From Diphasiastrum complanatum (Eukaryota; Streptophyta; Lycopodiopsida; Lycopodiales; Lycopodiaceae): a DNA stretch of 64,000 bases. Shown here piece by piece: positions 41,582 to 53,627 of the stretch (its first letter is position 1; the number at the start of each line of letters is the position of its first letter). The DNA lies in assembly GCA_029204225.1 (NCBI GenBank), contig CM055094.1:71040967-71104966 (forward strand). Direction: 5' to 3'. The notes under the pieces were generated by a model that saw only the letters and a list, made by a program, of their open reading frames with translations, searched no databases and was not told where the DNA came from. The position numbers and the translations under genes are program-made.

Positions 41582-42378
41582 GCAGTCTCTTGCAAAGTGT
41601 CCGGGCTTGTCACAATAGAAGCATTTTTTGTATGATCTGTTCTGCCATCCCTTCTTCTTTCCTTTCTTCCATGGCTGACTGGGCTATCCCTTCTCCGACG
41701 TCTGTATCTGCTTCGGCCCCTTGATTCCCATCTTCTTGAAGCTTGTCAACAGTGTCACTTCATCCTGAGGTGAGTTTGCCTTCTTCTTGTATGAGTCTCT
41801 TGCTAATGAACTCCATGTCCATCCTGTCCTCGAATCCATCCAACATCATTACCAAAGGATCATAGCTTGATGGTAAGCTTGTGATCAGAGTGTATATCAA
41901 GTGCTGCTTATCAATTGTTGCACCAGCTGCTTCCAACTGATGCCCAATGTTCTTGATCTTCTCTATGTGATCTCGCATTGACTCCCCCTCGATCATCTTT
42001 GTGCCTGCCAACTGTCTCTGAAGCATAAGAATGCTCGAGAATCCTTTGGCTTGATAGCTCGTTTGCAACGCGTCCCAGACTCCCTTGGCTGACTCCAGGT
42101 CTCTGATGTGAGAGATGGCCGCATCTCCTAATGACATTTAGATCATCATGTGCGCCTTCACCTCCTGCATCCTTACAACCTCAGCCTGCGCTTCGCTCTT
42201 GACGCGTCCTTCTTGATCTATCTCGATACCCTCCATTCTTGCAACCACGCCCCACAAGCTTTTCTCCTTTAAAAATATTTTCATCTTCCAACTCCATGAG
42301 GCGTAGTTCTCCTCTTCCAGCTGATCCACCATCTTTATCTCCATGGTTCCATCCGATGCCATTCTGAATCCTTCTCAA
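41582..42378 (-). pseudogene. copia K: gag with zinc knuckle, one in-frame stop
   Basis: Minus strand, likely start ATG at 42360-42362 (MASDGTMEIKMVDQLEEENY). Typical copia gag (UBN2 type): WSWKMKIFLKEKSLWGVV, AKGVWDALQTSYQ and MRDHIEKIKNIGHQLEAAG, then LPSSYDPLVMML. A TAA at 42135-42137 interrupts an otherwise continuous frame; a frameshift after 41760 precedes the knuckle CFYCDKPGHFARDC (41582-41623). No LTR or iMet primer site is seen upstream (to 42600), so the 5' end may also be lost. Confidence 0.9.
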
Positions 42379-43347
42379 CTACAATCGTTCTCCTTGATTC
42401 TGGATGCGACGCTGAATCCGCTAACATAAGCTGCTTTGCGTCAAGCGAAGATGATTATGTCCTGAGTGCAAATCGTCAACACGAATCCTTTGATCCTTTC
42501 ACATGTGTGGGCCCATAACCTTTGATAGATTAATCACAGTTATGCATGCTAGGATCCGATTAACAATTATCAGCAATCAGAACGTAAGCATAACACAATC
42601 ATCCAGTTATAATCAAGAACACAATGACAAAGACAAGATCATTCCCAAAAGACGTGTCAATTCATTTGCATACTATGTACATATATCCGCGTGTGTGTAT
42701 CACACTCCAAGATCCCAAAAATGACTATGCCTAAGTGTCACTAAATAACTACTAAATGCCACACCCTTCAAGCCAAGATGAAGGCATTCTGATAACTAGA
42801 ATTGCTATAGTGCATACACATTGATGGGTGCATGACTCTCGTCATGCACCCGACATCGAGCACCTAATGTCATGCACCATCACTTTGCATGCAATGAAGA
42901 GCTTTCCAACCGAGAGGAGACCAATGCTCATGTTCAAAAGCAGGTACATAAAGAGAAGGTGACCAAGGGTATCAGAAGTACAGGACCCTACAATGCTAAG
43001 TTGGTTTGTGATCCTTGTTGTCTTCAATGTTGGATTAAAATTCTATCTATTTACAATCTTCTGTATTAACGACGACCACTATGGCAACGAGGGGGAAGTT
43101 ACCTAAATTCATACGTCATTCCAAAGTTAATATCACCTAATTTGAGTGTGTTTCAATATTAGGAAGTGGCAAGAGTCATTAGATTGAGGATAGATCATAG
43201 GTTGATCTAAATCTCAATATTTTATGTGTTGAAGTGAATTGAGTAGTTTCATATCTTTGCGATTTCCTTTTGAAAACATTTGTTGTTGTTCAAAGGAGTG
43301 CTTTGTGCATTAAAACAGGTTGAAAGAGAGGATTAGGTCATTGCTAC
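42379..43347. other. no gene recognised
   Basis: Non-coding; contains a short inverted motif around ATGACTCTCGTCATGCACC and CATGCACC repeats (42830-42880). Leads to a copia gag start at 43348. Confidence 0.4.
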
Positions 43348-44437
43348 ATGGCTACATCAAGTGGAGTCATGTTGGAAGCCAATGGTAGGCTTACCTCATG
43401 TAATTATTCATTCTGGAAAGTGAGGATGGAATCACTTCTTGAGATGAATGATGTTTTGGATATTGTTGTAGGTTTGGAGGAGAGACCATCAGCATAACAA
43501 GATCAAATGAGGTATGACAAGAGGGCCAAAAAGGCTCTACACATGATAAAGATGAATGTCACCAATGAGCTTATCAAGGAAGTTGGTAAGAGTACTTCAA
43601 CAAAGGATGATGGGATTCATTAAAGAAGCTTAATGAATCCAAGTCTACTTCTAGAGTGTTGACTCTAAGAAGGAAAATCTTTTCTTGTTTGCAAAAGAGT
43701 GTAAAAAGTCCAAATACTTTGATTTTGAGAGTGAAAGCATTGAATGATGAGTTAGCTTGCATTGATGAGAGCATTAAAGAAGGAGATCTTGTTCAAGTTA
43801 TTCTTAATGGATTGTTGGATGCTCATGCTAAAGTATTTCTTTTCAAAAGACTTTGCCAAGTTTGATGGATCTTCAAGAGATCTTGATCAATGAAGAATAG
43901 GCTTCAAGCAAGAGGTGGACCTACATTGACACTTCAAGAGGAGGCTATGTTCATAGAAGGCAAATTCAAGGGCAAAAGCAAAAGTAAGTGGTCTAAAGGG
44001 CAATATCAAGGGGAGGCTTCTTCAAGTGGCAAAAAGAAAGATAGATCAAAGCTAAAATGCTTCTATTGTGGCATCAAAGGACACTTTGCAAGTGAGTGCT
44101 ACAAGAAGAAGAGAGATCAAGGAGACAAGCAAGGTAATCTTACTCTTGATGAGGATGGTTTGGATGTTCAAAATGAAAATGATGATGCTTTTGTGATGTC
44201 TTCATATAAGCTTGCTCATGATGGAGATCTAGATCCATGGTGGAGCAAGTTCACACATGACTTTTCACAAAGAGTATTTCACTTCTTTGTTGGCATATGG
44301 GGGAGGGTGATCTACACGGCCAATGATGGTGAGTGTGCAATCAAAGGGATTGGCACAATTCCTATTTCTCTCTCTATAAGTAGGAATGTTCATTTAGAGG
44401 ATGTTTTGTTCATTCCATCTATTACCAAGAAAAAATG
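43348..44437 (+). pseudogene. copia gag and start of protease region
   Basis: ATG at 43348 opens MATSSGVMLEANGRLTSCNY, then FWKVRMESLLEMNDVLDIV, the N-terminal gag pattern. Stops and shifts disrupt 43500-43890. The second part (43890-44437) is open: basic linker, CCHC knuckle CFYCGIKGHFASEC (44058-44099), an acidic stretch and the pre-integrase-like phrase HLEDVLFIPSITKK. The protease DSG motif is altered (DPWWSKF where WYxDSGA is expected). It is cut at about 44437, where the leader of an oppositely oriented element begins. It is related to the gag at the left window edge in knuckle and linker, but not the same copy. Confidence 0.85.
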
Positions 44438-44832
44438 ACTTAATCTCTTTCTTCCTTCTTGGTGTACTTTCAAGACCTGTTTTTGACCTTAATAGGACTT
44501 GAACTCAGCCTAGATTAATTAGATTCCATGAAACAAATTCAAATCTAATCAATGGCAAATGATCTTGGTAGATTATCCTAGGATCTCCACCAAAAATTAC
44601 ACCAACAGCTCACAAATTGAATTTTTTTGGATCAAATGAATACCATGCATTAAATGCAGGTTCAGAGGTGCCCACACATGTGGAAAGTACGGATTTGTAC
44701 CCCTACCAAGTTTGGGATCAAATCTCCTCACCAAAATCAAGATTCTAGCTTGCCCTCTCAATACTAGCTTTTAGCACCAAAACTTGCTAAAAATGGATTT
44801 GCATTAGATCAATGGCTTATGCTCTTGTACTT
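44438..44832 (-). other. 5' leader of copia family C
   Basis: Non-coding stretch immediately downstream (minus strand) of the primer binding site. It ends where plus-strand gag sequence starts, so only about 395 bp of the interior remain here. Confidence 0.6.
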
Positions 44833-44845
44833 GGCTCTGATACCA
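44833..44845 (-). other. primer binding site of copia family C
   Basis: Minus strand TGGTATCAGAGCC, directly abutting the LTR end TTTCACA with no gap. Confidence 0.9.
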
Positions 44846-45542
44846 TGTGAAAGTACTGTACTTTAGGACCATAAATGGATCTACAAAAGATCCACAAGAG
44901 TGATTGGATGCTTGCTTAACAATCTACCAAAAAACTAGACACAAAAAAGTTGATCTAGATTGGCAATTTGACAAACAACAAGCATTAACAATCAAAAGCA
45001 TTGATAAACATTGAAATCCGAGCCCACACGTGTGTAATACAGGCTGTAGTACGCCCTTCAACCTGAGAAACAAGTAGAAATTGATTTGGTTTCATTTGGA
45101 TCACAAAAACTCAATGGACATAGTGAACTAGCTTGAGATTGCCAATAAGCTCCAAAAATTTTCTTTTTCCTCACTATGGAGAGAGGGAATACATATCAAA
45201 TTCGACTTCCTTCTTGAAGTTAGGTGGATTTCCAGCATGTAATAAGGAAGTTAACTCACTCTCCTTGACCTAAAATGAAACCCTAGCCTAGATCCTAGAG
45301 TTATGCTTTGGTAGGTAGCTAGTTGGTCAAATTTTCACCTTAAACTTAGGTTTAGGTCCTATAAAGTAGGGATGACCACCAAAAAGACATGACCAACTCT
45401 CTTGACTTGATCTAACCTATATTAGGAGTGGGTTGTCACATGGCATCTTGGCCTTACATGTGTGGAACCCAATTATACACAATATTTACAATGTTCTACA
45501 TGGTCTTTGATCAAGCTAGATTTGCCAATTTTTGGCAATTCT

Positions 45543-45547
<5 letters not shown>
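44846..45547 (-). repeat. 5' LTR of copia family C
   Basis: 702 bp on the minus strand, TGTGAAGAATTGCC to AGTACTTTCACA, partner of 12440-13136. The outer end abuts a GA tract, followed by A-right. Confidence 0.9.

Positions 45548-45634
<87 letters not shown>
45548..45634. repeat. (GA)n microsatellite with ACAG interruptions
   Basis: About 43 units with two CAG breaks. It links the LTR to A-right. Confidence 0.95.
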
Positions 45635-45636
<2 letters not shown>

Positions 45637-46589
45637 CACATAATGAGCTAGTTAAATTTAGTAGACATTTTAGATACCTTTGGTTTTGTTGATATACGCA
45701 CACACAGACACAAATAAAAATAAAAATATATACACAGACACAAAAGTGCACACACACACACACATTCACACATTTTACAAACACACACATTCAATTGTAC
45801 TACCAAGGATTGAATGCAGAAAGAAAAGAGGTGAATGCTAATTAAACATTCCAAACCTAGGAAGGGATGTAACCCTTGATTTCTTCATGTTAAAGGGTGC
45901 AAGGCTCTAATTTCCCCTCGATAGGATTAACCTATAAAGCGTAGGGAGAGAATATGAGGTGTCATTCGCAACTAGGATACAACCATAAGGTTTGTCATGA
46001 TTATTAATGATTATACCTATCTTTTGTTCTTTTCGACATAGATGTAATGGTTGGTTTTTTCAACATACATGTGATGGTTGTTTGTATTTTTTTGTTTTTT
46101 TGGCTTTGACTATAAGGTTTGGCAAATGAAATTTGTGTAATTAGAACTTAAGATCCATAAATTATTTTGTTCAATACAACTATAATCTCATATGAGTTTT
46201 GTTTATTTTTATGAGGTTTTTTTTGTTAAAACATTAGGTCATTTGGACTAGTATCGAAGAATTTATGACAATTTTCTTTATAGCTTAAATTTTGCTTGTT
46301 TACTTTCTATAGATTTTCTAGACATGTTTACTATTCTAATTATAGAGGTGATAGAACTTGTTTTTAGCTTTTTGAGAATATTGATTTTTTGGTTATCTAG
46401 ATCACTAACAAAATTGTTACGATCATTCCAGTAATAGAGGATTAAAGTTTGACAAAAAACTAAAAAATCTCTTGCATATTGTTAGAGAGAAAGACACACT
46501 TCAAATTCTTACTCTCAAAGTTTTAATTTTGAATTTATTTTTTCTAATTTCAAAGTCTGAATGTTAAGCTTTTTTTTTTCAATCATTTC
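45635..46589. repeat. A-right repeat, copy 2
   Basis: Matches 59065-60115 almost throughout, with a deletion near 46220 of about 120 bp present in copy 3. Non-coding. Ends at a T-run where gypsy D2 begins. Confidence 0.8.
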
Positions 46590-48795
46590 TTCCACAATAT
46601 ATTGATGACCATTCTTGGATGGTGGGTTAATCTTCCCAATGAAATCTAAACCACCTTTGAAATGGTTCATTCGGTTGTAGAGGTATCAATGGAAAATCCA
46701 TTGTTGGTACTAGGGTCCCCTGCCTCTGATAGATAACAATTCATGTTGCCTAGTCATGCACAGCTTTTACAGGTCATAACCAGGGTCTTCTCAAAAGAAC
46801 AAAATACACATCCGCTCATGTACGCAGCTTCCTGACCACAAAATTCAATAAGAACTTCAATCCTTTAATGCTTACCGGAACCTTCGGAATTTTCCTTACT
46901 GGAGAAACCCTTGTATTCGGAAGACAAGTTGGCTTTTCTGAAATGGTATATTTTTTAATTTATTGTATGTTTCCTCATAGCTAATATCCACTCCTACTCC
47001 ACCATCAATATGTACACCTCCGATATTAAGATCTTGAAATGTTAATTTCCAATGTTGGAACAATATCATGTTTTGTTGATTGCACAATAATACTGATTGA
47101 TGCTGATGGTAACTCTGCTGGGCACTAAAATCCAAAGAATTCAGGAGCATATTGAATCAGCTAAATAAGGTGCAATCTGAATCAACTGCCCTATTGTAAC
47201 TTGAAACTTATAATTATTGACAAAGTCAGCAATCTGATCAGCCACAATATCAACCAATTTTTGAGAAGAATTGGGTTCCTGATTCTGCTGCAATTGGTGT
47301 AACACCTCATGTGTAACTTTAGCCATCTGACTTATGTCAGTGTTGGATGTTCGGCTTGTACTTAGCCACAAATCTTCAGCTGGTATGTCCTGCCTTATCG
47401 CTTTTCCTTTATCCCTATGGCAATTGACCGCTTGGACATATCAATTGCGGTTCTTCAACGTTACCACAGGTACTTGTTGTTTTGGTTCATTCCCTGCTCC
47501 AAGATTTTGATGATGGTTGTGCCTCAAATTATGATCATTGAAACACTTATTTAATCGAGGTGGATGCAATACTCGTTCTAAATTACCGACCAATTGTTGA
47601 TGATATGGGACACAATTAAAATACCTATACCCCATTTGGCTACAAAACAACCAACATCCTCCGAAACATCTTGTCAATATTGTATTGGTATTTGAAATGG
47701 CCATTGCTCCATTTGTTCTCCTTGACGATAAGGTATTCGATATTGCTGCAACTGTGGTTGTGGTTGCTGTTGTTGCTGTGTTTGCACCGCAAACGCTCCT
47801 ATAGTCCAAACAGTCTGCAACCTCCTACAATCATTAGTCCAGTGATTGTACATATTGCATATGGCACAATATCGTGTGCCATTCAGACATTGGTTAATAT
47901 AATGACCATCTTGATTGCAATTTCGACAGAATTGTACACTTCCCTGTCGAAATTCCGTGGTGACCGCCTCATCATTCTGCACAAAAATTTGTTGTTTATC
48001 TTTACTCTTCTTCTTATGCTTCTTAAATTTTTTGCCTCCATCAGAAGAGAAAGAGCCATCGTCAGAATTCGTAGCATTGGAAGACAGAATCTGTATCTGA
48101 ATCCGACTTTGACGAATCACTTTGCCTACGATGTTTACGATGGCGACGATACTTCTTTTGTGTCTCCTCTTCCTCTAACTACCAAGCTACTTCAACAGTG
48201 TTCCAATCCCTGACCATGCAATCATGTGGTCCCTCCTGAGAACTTTATGTAACCCATGATGAAAGCATTTGACGTGTTTCGCATCTGTTAGTGGTTCTTG
48301 AAGCCTTTCCTCAAGTACTTTGAACTGCTAGATGTAAGCCACTACATCCTCCTTCCTCTTCTGCTTAATCGCCTGAAGCTTATCTAAAATTTCTTCATCC
48401 TCATGCTCCTTTCGATACCGCTTTAGAAAAGCTCTTCTCAAATCCTCCCAAACCTAAAATTTTTGTAATACATATTGTGACTACCATTGTAATGTGTTCC
48501 CTTTCCTCGCTTACCAATGGTAACTCCACCCACAACTGAAAATTATTATAATCTAGATTCCTAACACAACCCGAACCTGACGGCAATAGAACCCAAAAGG
48601 TGTGTTGCTACTATTCTACAAAGATATCATAGGCATAATCATGGAGGAACCCATCCATTAGGATTCTATGTACTCCTTCATGTAGTTTTTCTCATCTCAT
48701 TATGTAAAATTGGTATAAGTGATAGTGAAGCATCCAACTTGAACACTAATATTCTCTATATCAATTATGAAATCTTTCTATCTATCATATATAGG
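46590..48795 (-). pseudogene. Ty3/gypsy element D2: gag, protease, start of integrase
   Basis: Minus strand, order gag (48580-47674), protease (about 47150-46900), integrase start (about 46680-46600). Gag keeps a 148-codon frame (47674-48120) with both CCHC knuckles, co-terminal with D1. The protease motif is IDGGVGVDI. The integrase piece MNHFKGGLDFIGKINPPSKN is the beginning of the gypsy catalytic core with its first Asp. RT and RNase H are missing between protease and integrase, so the element is internally deleted. The left limit at 48795 equals that of D1 (29690). Confidence 0.82.
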
Positions 48796-49437
48796 CTAGA
48801 CGCTCGTGACAAGGTAACATGCAAGCCCACACACACTCATGCAAACCAGCACGAATGATAAAGTGTCAAATACATGACCAAGGCCTGCCCATAAATGGTA
48901 TCATGTCGTACCAATACATGTGCCACCTCTATATCTGCTGCTACACCACTGGTCATCAGATCAAGTCCTCAACCATGGCCTGCACCTGTAACCAAGATGC
49001 CCTCATGTCCAAGCATATCAAACTGTCCAATAAGTCCTGAAAGCTGATCCCCATCCATTTCTCATGCTCCAAGCACAAGAGTCTACCAAGGACTCAGTGA
49101 ATGAATGTACGCAAAACTCACCATAGGCTATACCTGAGTAGCTCGCTAATCTCCTAGAGATACTGATGATGATTTGCCTCTCCTACATCTCATGCAGGCT
49201 CAACTTCCCATGCTTGACGTTGCCAACTCTGATTTGACCAGTACATAGGCCTCCCACCAAGGAGCCTATCTCACCACACATCCATCATGTCAACCCAAAC
49301 CAAAGTGAATGCAAACTAGATCCACTATCGTGATGAACAACTCACCCAAGATCCATAGCATATCAGGTAGGATAGCTCCCTCACCCTGTACCTTGTACCA
49401 TCTAATCACCAAGTATCCATTACCCACTGATAGCTCC
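48796..49437. other. no gene recognised
   Basis: Unique within the window; short, weak frames only. Confidence 0.4.
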
Positions 49438-49903
49438 TTTAGAAAAAAGCTCCTGAGAAAGTTTCGACTGGAGAAAAACCTTATGTTGCTCGTGTACAGT
49501 GTACACGTGTGTAAGCTTTTGCATGCACTAAAGAAAATTGGTGAGCACAACCTTGAATGCATTCAAGAAGTTTGTAAAAGATACCGTTTGTTTGCTATCA
49601 AAAAGTTAGTTCTAACATAATATTGCTCAAGGCAAATCAGATTGTCCCTTTATCTCCTCAAGATGGAAAAACTCAAGAAGAAGATCTTGACCCTCTCGAA
49701 CAAATGTACCATGTAAATTAATTAGCTCTTAATAGTATAGTGTCTATTGGCTTCTAAAATCATCATTTCCATTGAGGAACCAAAGAAGCTTGTCAAAATG
49801 GGGGTTCAAAAGTAAACAGAGATAAATTGAACTACCGTGGTGGTAGGAAAAATAAAAAATATCATACTTTTATGTTTGTCATGAGTAGTAAAGAATTTTG
49901 ATT
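49438..49903. repeat. repeat H, copy 1
   Basis: Matches 61495-61961 in direct orientation, from TTTAGAAAAAAGCTCCTGA to GAATTTTGATT. One plus-strand frame reads KKIGEHNLECIQEVCKRYRL in this copy, but no family is recognised. Contains TGTACAGTGTACACGTGTG, a partial palindrome. Confidence 0.7.
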
Positions 49904-49910
49904 TTTTATA

Positions 49911-50463
49911 CTGGGGGACAGTGGATGGTTGTAAAAACATGCAACATGATGCCATTGTCACACATGCAAGGTCTCAGTGACTTTATGATTTATGACACCA
50001 TCCTTAAGATCGTTCTTAACTCCATTGGTCCGCTAATGTGTTCCAATTATTTTGTCTCAGAAATTATGACAGAGCGGCAATCATGCTTGGTCACACCGAG
50101 GAACTTAACCTGCCATTAGAAGACTATGAGTCTAAGAAGCCACTGGTATGGTTCGATTACAGAGATTTTGATCTTGTTGGTTTTAATATCGCTCTCTGTT
50201 GTCTGCATTTAAAGTCAGCTTTATTATATATAGTGAGTTGTACAGCTATGTCACTCTATCAATCGCATTGCTCTCCAAATGTTTGAAGAAGGCTCTTTTT
50301 ATTTTAATGTGCGTTTAATCTCCCATATGTGAAAAAAAGCCTGATACTTTATAGTTCACTTGTGTACATTGGTGAATGTAGTGGGAGAAATATGGTAAAA
50401 CAGACTTTTTTAGGATACTTAGGCGGATGAGTCGGGGAACTTCTTCTACCAGTTTTGTAGCTG
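49911..50463 (+). pseudogene. hAT fragment joined to AP2-like exon, copy 4
   Basis: 49911-49976 is the end of the hAT zinc finger (GGGGACAGTGGATGG...). At GGTCTCAGTGAC it jumps into the intron before the AP2-like exon. That exon (50061-50179, after TTTTGTCTCAG, before GTTTT) is in frame here: NYDRAAIMLGHTEELNLPLE then DYESKKPLVWFDYRDFDLV. The next exon begins near 50384 and stops at 50463, where copia F starts. It carries the unoccupied E-II target site (GGCAA, 50076-50080). Not a functional gene, but the best-preserved R1 exon in the window. Confidence 0.65.
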
Positions 50464-51302
50464 CAGGTATTACCATTATGAGCCAATCTAGGTACATCCA
50501 GGAGATGCTATTCCCCAACTGATGACTGACTCAAAAATCTTGGGTACTCCAGTAGAGAAAGACTACAATTTGAGCTCTGATATGGCACCTAAAAACCTTA
50601 AAGAAGTGGAAGAGATAAAGGACAAACCATTTTGAAACCTTGTAGGTTCTTTAATGTATGCAACTGTGTGCACAAGACCAGATATAGCCTTCAGTGTTAA
50701 TAAAGTGAGCCAACTTGCTAACAACCCAAGAAAAGCACACTAGAAACCACTAGTAAAAGAACTCTCGAATACCTCAAGGGCACATCAAATTGGGGTCTTA
50801 TTTTTTCATCTGATTTTGATGTTAAATAACAGGTTATGCTGATGCAGATTGGGGGGGAGACAGAGACATGAGGAGATCAACTTCAGGATATGTTTTTGTT
50901 TGTTCAAATGTAGCCAAAGGCTGGGGATGTTAAAAGCAGAAGAGTGTTGCATTATCAACAATGCCAGCAGAGTATATGGCACTCAATTATGCTGCCAGAG
51001 AAGCATTGTGGATACAAAATCTCTTGGCAGAATGGGAAATGAAACAACAAAGATTGTTCATAAAGAATGATAATCAGAGCTGCATTTTCATTTGCAAAAA
51101 TGGAGGCGAACACAAAAAGAGTAAGCATATTGAATCGCAGTACAGGTTTGTCAAGGAGCTAGTCGACGAAGACAGGCTTGCTGTGGAGTATTGCAGAACA
51201 AAGTCTATGATAGCAGATATGCTTACCAAAGCTCTTCCAAAGGAGCAGCACCTGAAGCTTACCGAGTTAGCAGGATTGAAAAATGTTCCTTGAGGTGGAA
51301 TT
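50464..51302 (+). pseudogene. copia family F, copy 2: RT end and RNase H
   Basis: Matches 2853-3683 and starts abruptly inside RT (GITIMSQSRYIQEM). It has more stops than copy 1 in 50500-50860 but a better RNase H: 50961-51293 is open from EYMALNYAAREALWIQNLLA through KHIESQYRFVKELV to RTKSMIADMLTKALPKEQH. PPT altered to GAGGTGGA. Confidence 0.88.
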
Positions 51303-51718
51303 TGTTAAGGCCATAGAACAATGAACAATTTTTCTGTTAGATTAGTTAGGCGAGAGTAGTTTCAAGGTCAGTTGACATATCAGATGGTTGGTAGTTAGGT
51401 AATAAATTTGATTATGTTTAGGCTGGAAATATGCCAGTAATAGGTCCTAGAATCGTGATAGCTAGTAGATAAATGTGTGATGATGTGGCAGTCTAAACAT
51501 GCTTCATGCTGAGCAGTGGACAGATGTTGTATGGAGATTACATGTACTAGCGATCATCAATGAAGTGACTATGTACTGTTTTGGAGTAATGAAGAAGTCC
51601 TTTTAGGAGTATAATATTCCGTTGTGTGGATTGTGTAGATTGATGCTTGATTATGCTTATTGGATGTGTCCTTTGGTCGCATCATGCATCATTAGTTAAT
51701 CAATGCATGCTTAAAACA
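51303..51718 (+). repeat. LTR of copia family F, copy 2
   Basis: 416 bp, same ends and length as 3684-4099. Confidence 0.65.
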
Positions 51719-51995
51719 CTTAATAATTTCCAACTAGAAAAGTACACCTAGCAAATTTACTTTCTATAATCTCTATCGATGTCTTTGATCAGAATCGAAC
51801 TCCTGACCTCTAGAAGAGGAAAGGAGCACTACATGATTGTGATTTCCAAAGAGAAGCTCTCATATTATTATAGCAGGTTCTCTTACTTGTAATCAGATAA
51901 ACAGTACAATACATACACTACCGTACACGAAGAGTTTCTACAGTACCGTACTGCCATCTATATATGACTTCAATCATTCTTGTTTAAGTACAAAA
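51719..51995 (+). repeat. flank of copia F, copy 2, with tRNA-like motif
   Basis: Counterpart of 4100-4377. Ends at TACAAAAT, where sequence equivalent to about 4378-6630 is missing and hAT begins. Confidence 0.65.
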
Positions 51996-52272
51996 TGACT
52001 TACAAGTTGACATGGAATTGTTTGGGGTGAATATAGAACATGGTGAGGCTAGCCATGAAGGAAGCAAAGAAAAAGAAAAGAAGCCAAAAAATGCTAGTAG
52101 GGATTTTAGAGAGGCTTGGAGAGTAAAGTATCCATGGCTAAGATGCATTGTTAGTGGAGACAAATTTGTCATGAAATGCAGTTGGTGTGAGAAATATAAA
52201 ATTTTGGGGCCATGGGGGACAGTGGATGGTTGTAAAAACATGCAACATGATGCCATTGTCACACATGCAAGG
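51996..52272 (+). pseudogene. hAT transposase zinc-finger segment, copy 3
   Basis: In frame from MELFGVNIEHGEASHEGSKE (52012) through FREAWRVKYPWLRCIVSGDK, CSWCEKYKILGPWGTVDGCK and HDAIVTHARS. It lacks the frameshift of copy 1, so the finger is intact up to GGTCT at about 52272. It then continues into AP2-like intron sequence, without the rest of the transposase. Confidence 0.75.
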
Positions 52273-52381
52273 TCTCAGTGACTTTATGATTTATGACACC
52301 ATCCTAAAGATCGTTCATAACTCCATTGGTCCGCTAATGTGTTCCAATTATTTTGTCTCAGAAATTATGACAGAGCGGCAA
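52273..52381 (+). pseudogene. AP2-like intron and first part of exon, copy 3, interrupted by E-II
   Basis: Intron, acceptor TTTTGTCTCAG, then AAATTATGACAGAGCGGCAA, the exon up to the target duplication. The rest of the exon is at 57425-57525. Confidence 0.65.
52377..52381. other. left target-site duplication of E-II (GGCAA)
   Basis: Repeated at 57420-57424. Single-copy in the unoccupied paralog at 50076-50080. Confidence 0.92.
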
Positions 52382-53612
52382 TGTTGTAATGCTACCTTTA
52401 CAAGCTTTACTTCCAGCGCCATCGGCGCCAGCTATGTCCCCGGCGCCAGCAGCGCCCCTGCCAGCGCCGGCGTCGCTCCCGGCGCCACTGTGACCAGAAT
52501 CCAGCCGGCACCAAGTTCCTATGGCTGAAAATCTTTGATCGGTTCTAGCGAAGTCCAGAGAGCTCAGATCGATGTGCAATCACCTCACACGATCTAGGCA
52601 TGACTAAAGGAAGCCTGGGGATCAATAAAATCTAGAGAGAGAAAATGACTTTCTAGAAAGAGAAAATCCTAGAGAGAGAAAAACGTGCTTTACCAGCTTG
52701 GGTAGAGTGCTTGGTATGAGGGGGGGTGCCGAATCACACCAATACTATAGGGGAGTGTGGGTTGCGACTTAGGGCGAGCTCCAACCAAGTCTCAGCCTCC
52801 CTTGCTGGAATGTTGTCATGGCTCTCGCCTTGGCATGCTAGCGCCTCGGAGACTAGGGTCGGTCACACACTTGAAATGTAACCTTCTCAGATTTATCAAT
52901 AAAGTGGGATTTTTCCTCAAACTGACTCTGATTACCTTCTGGGTTTCAGTGTTCTGTAAAAGCGCCAGTTGTAAGGCCGCTTTCAAAATTTTTAACTTGG
53001 CACATAGCTGAGGGTCGTATCCCGGGACGCCAGCGGTATGCCGTCGGGACCATTCGGTCAGTGGTGCCAGCAGTATGCTGTCGGGACCATTTGGTCCAGG
53101 AACCGGTTGTTTCCATATCTGTCGCGGCTTGTGGTTCTGAGTATTCCTTGCATGAACGTGAATGGGTTAAGCTCTTGGGGAACGGGCTCTAACCTGTCGG
53201 CTGAGTTGGATGGCTTGCTTGGGTGGATGTTACCTGTTTATGGCTGTCCAGTCTGGCGTGGTGCCAGGTTGGCTTCCAGCGCTCGTGACGAAGCTTTCAG
53301 TTGGTTAAGTCTGATGTAAGTCAGACCGCTTGCTTGGAATGGATGTTACTCGTTTGTAACGAAGCTTCGAGTTGGTTAAGTTTGATGTACGTCGAGCGGC
53401 TTGCTTGGAGGGAAGTCACCCACGTCGGGACCCCCGATCTGGCATGGCGCCAGGTTGGATCTCAATGTTGGTTTTCGGAACTTCAAGTTGCTTAAGTCTG
53501 ATCGTTGTTGGCGAGTTGGCTGCTTGTATGTCAAGTGGGTTTGGATGGCAAGAGTTGAAGGCTGGGAAGCTAAGTCGTGGTTCCCGGGTCCCTTTGGGAT
53601 GCCTGCGCTACA
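52382..53612 (+). repeat. 5' LTR of E-II
   Basis: TGTTGTAATGCTACC to GCCTGCGCTACA. GGCGCC-rich first 130 bp; AATAAA at about 52901. Confidence 0.92.
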
Positions 53613-53614
53613 TG

Positions 53615-53627
53615 TGGTATCAGAGCC
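53615..53627 (+). other. primer binding site of E-II
   Basis: TGGTATCAGAGCC, two bases after the LTR. Confidence 0.9.

Noticed and set aside
41295-41618. Plus-strand frames over 40500-41620
   Set aside because: Antisense shadows of copia K protease, integrase and gag, which have clear catalytic motifs on the minus strand.
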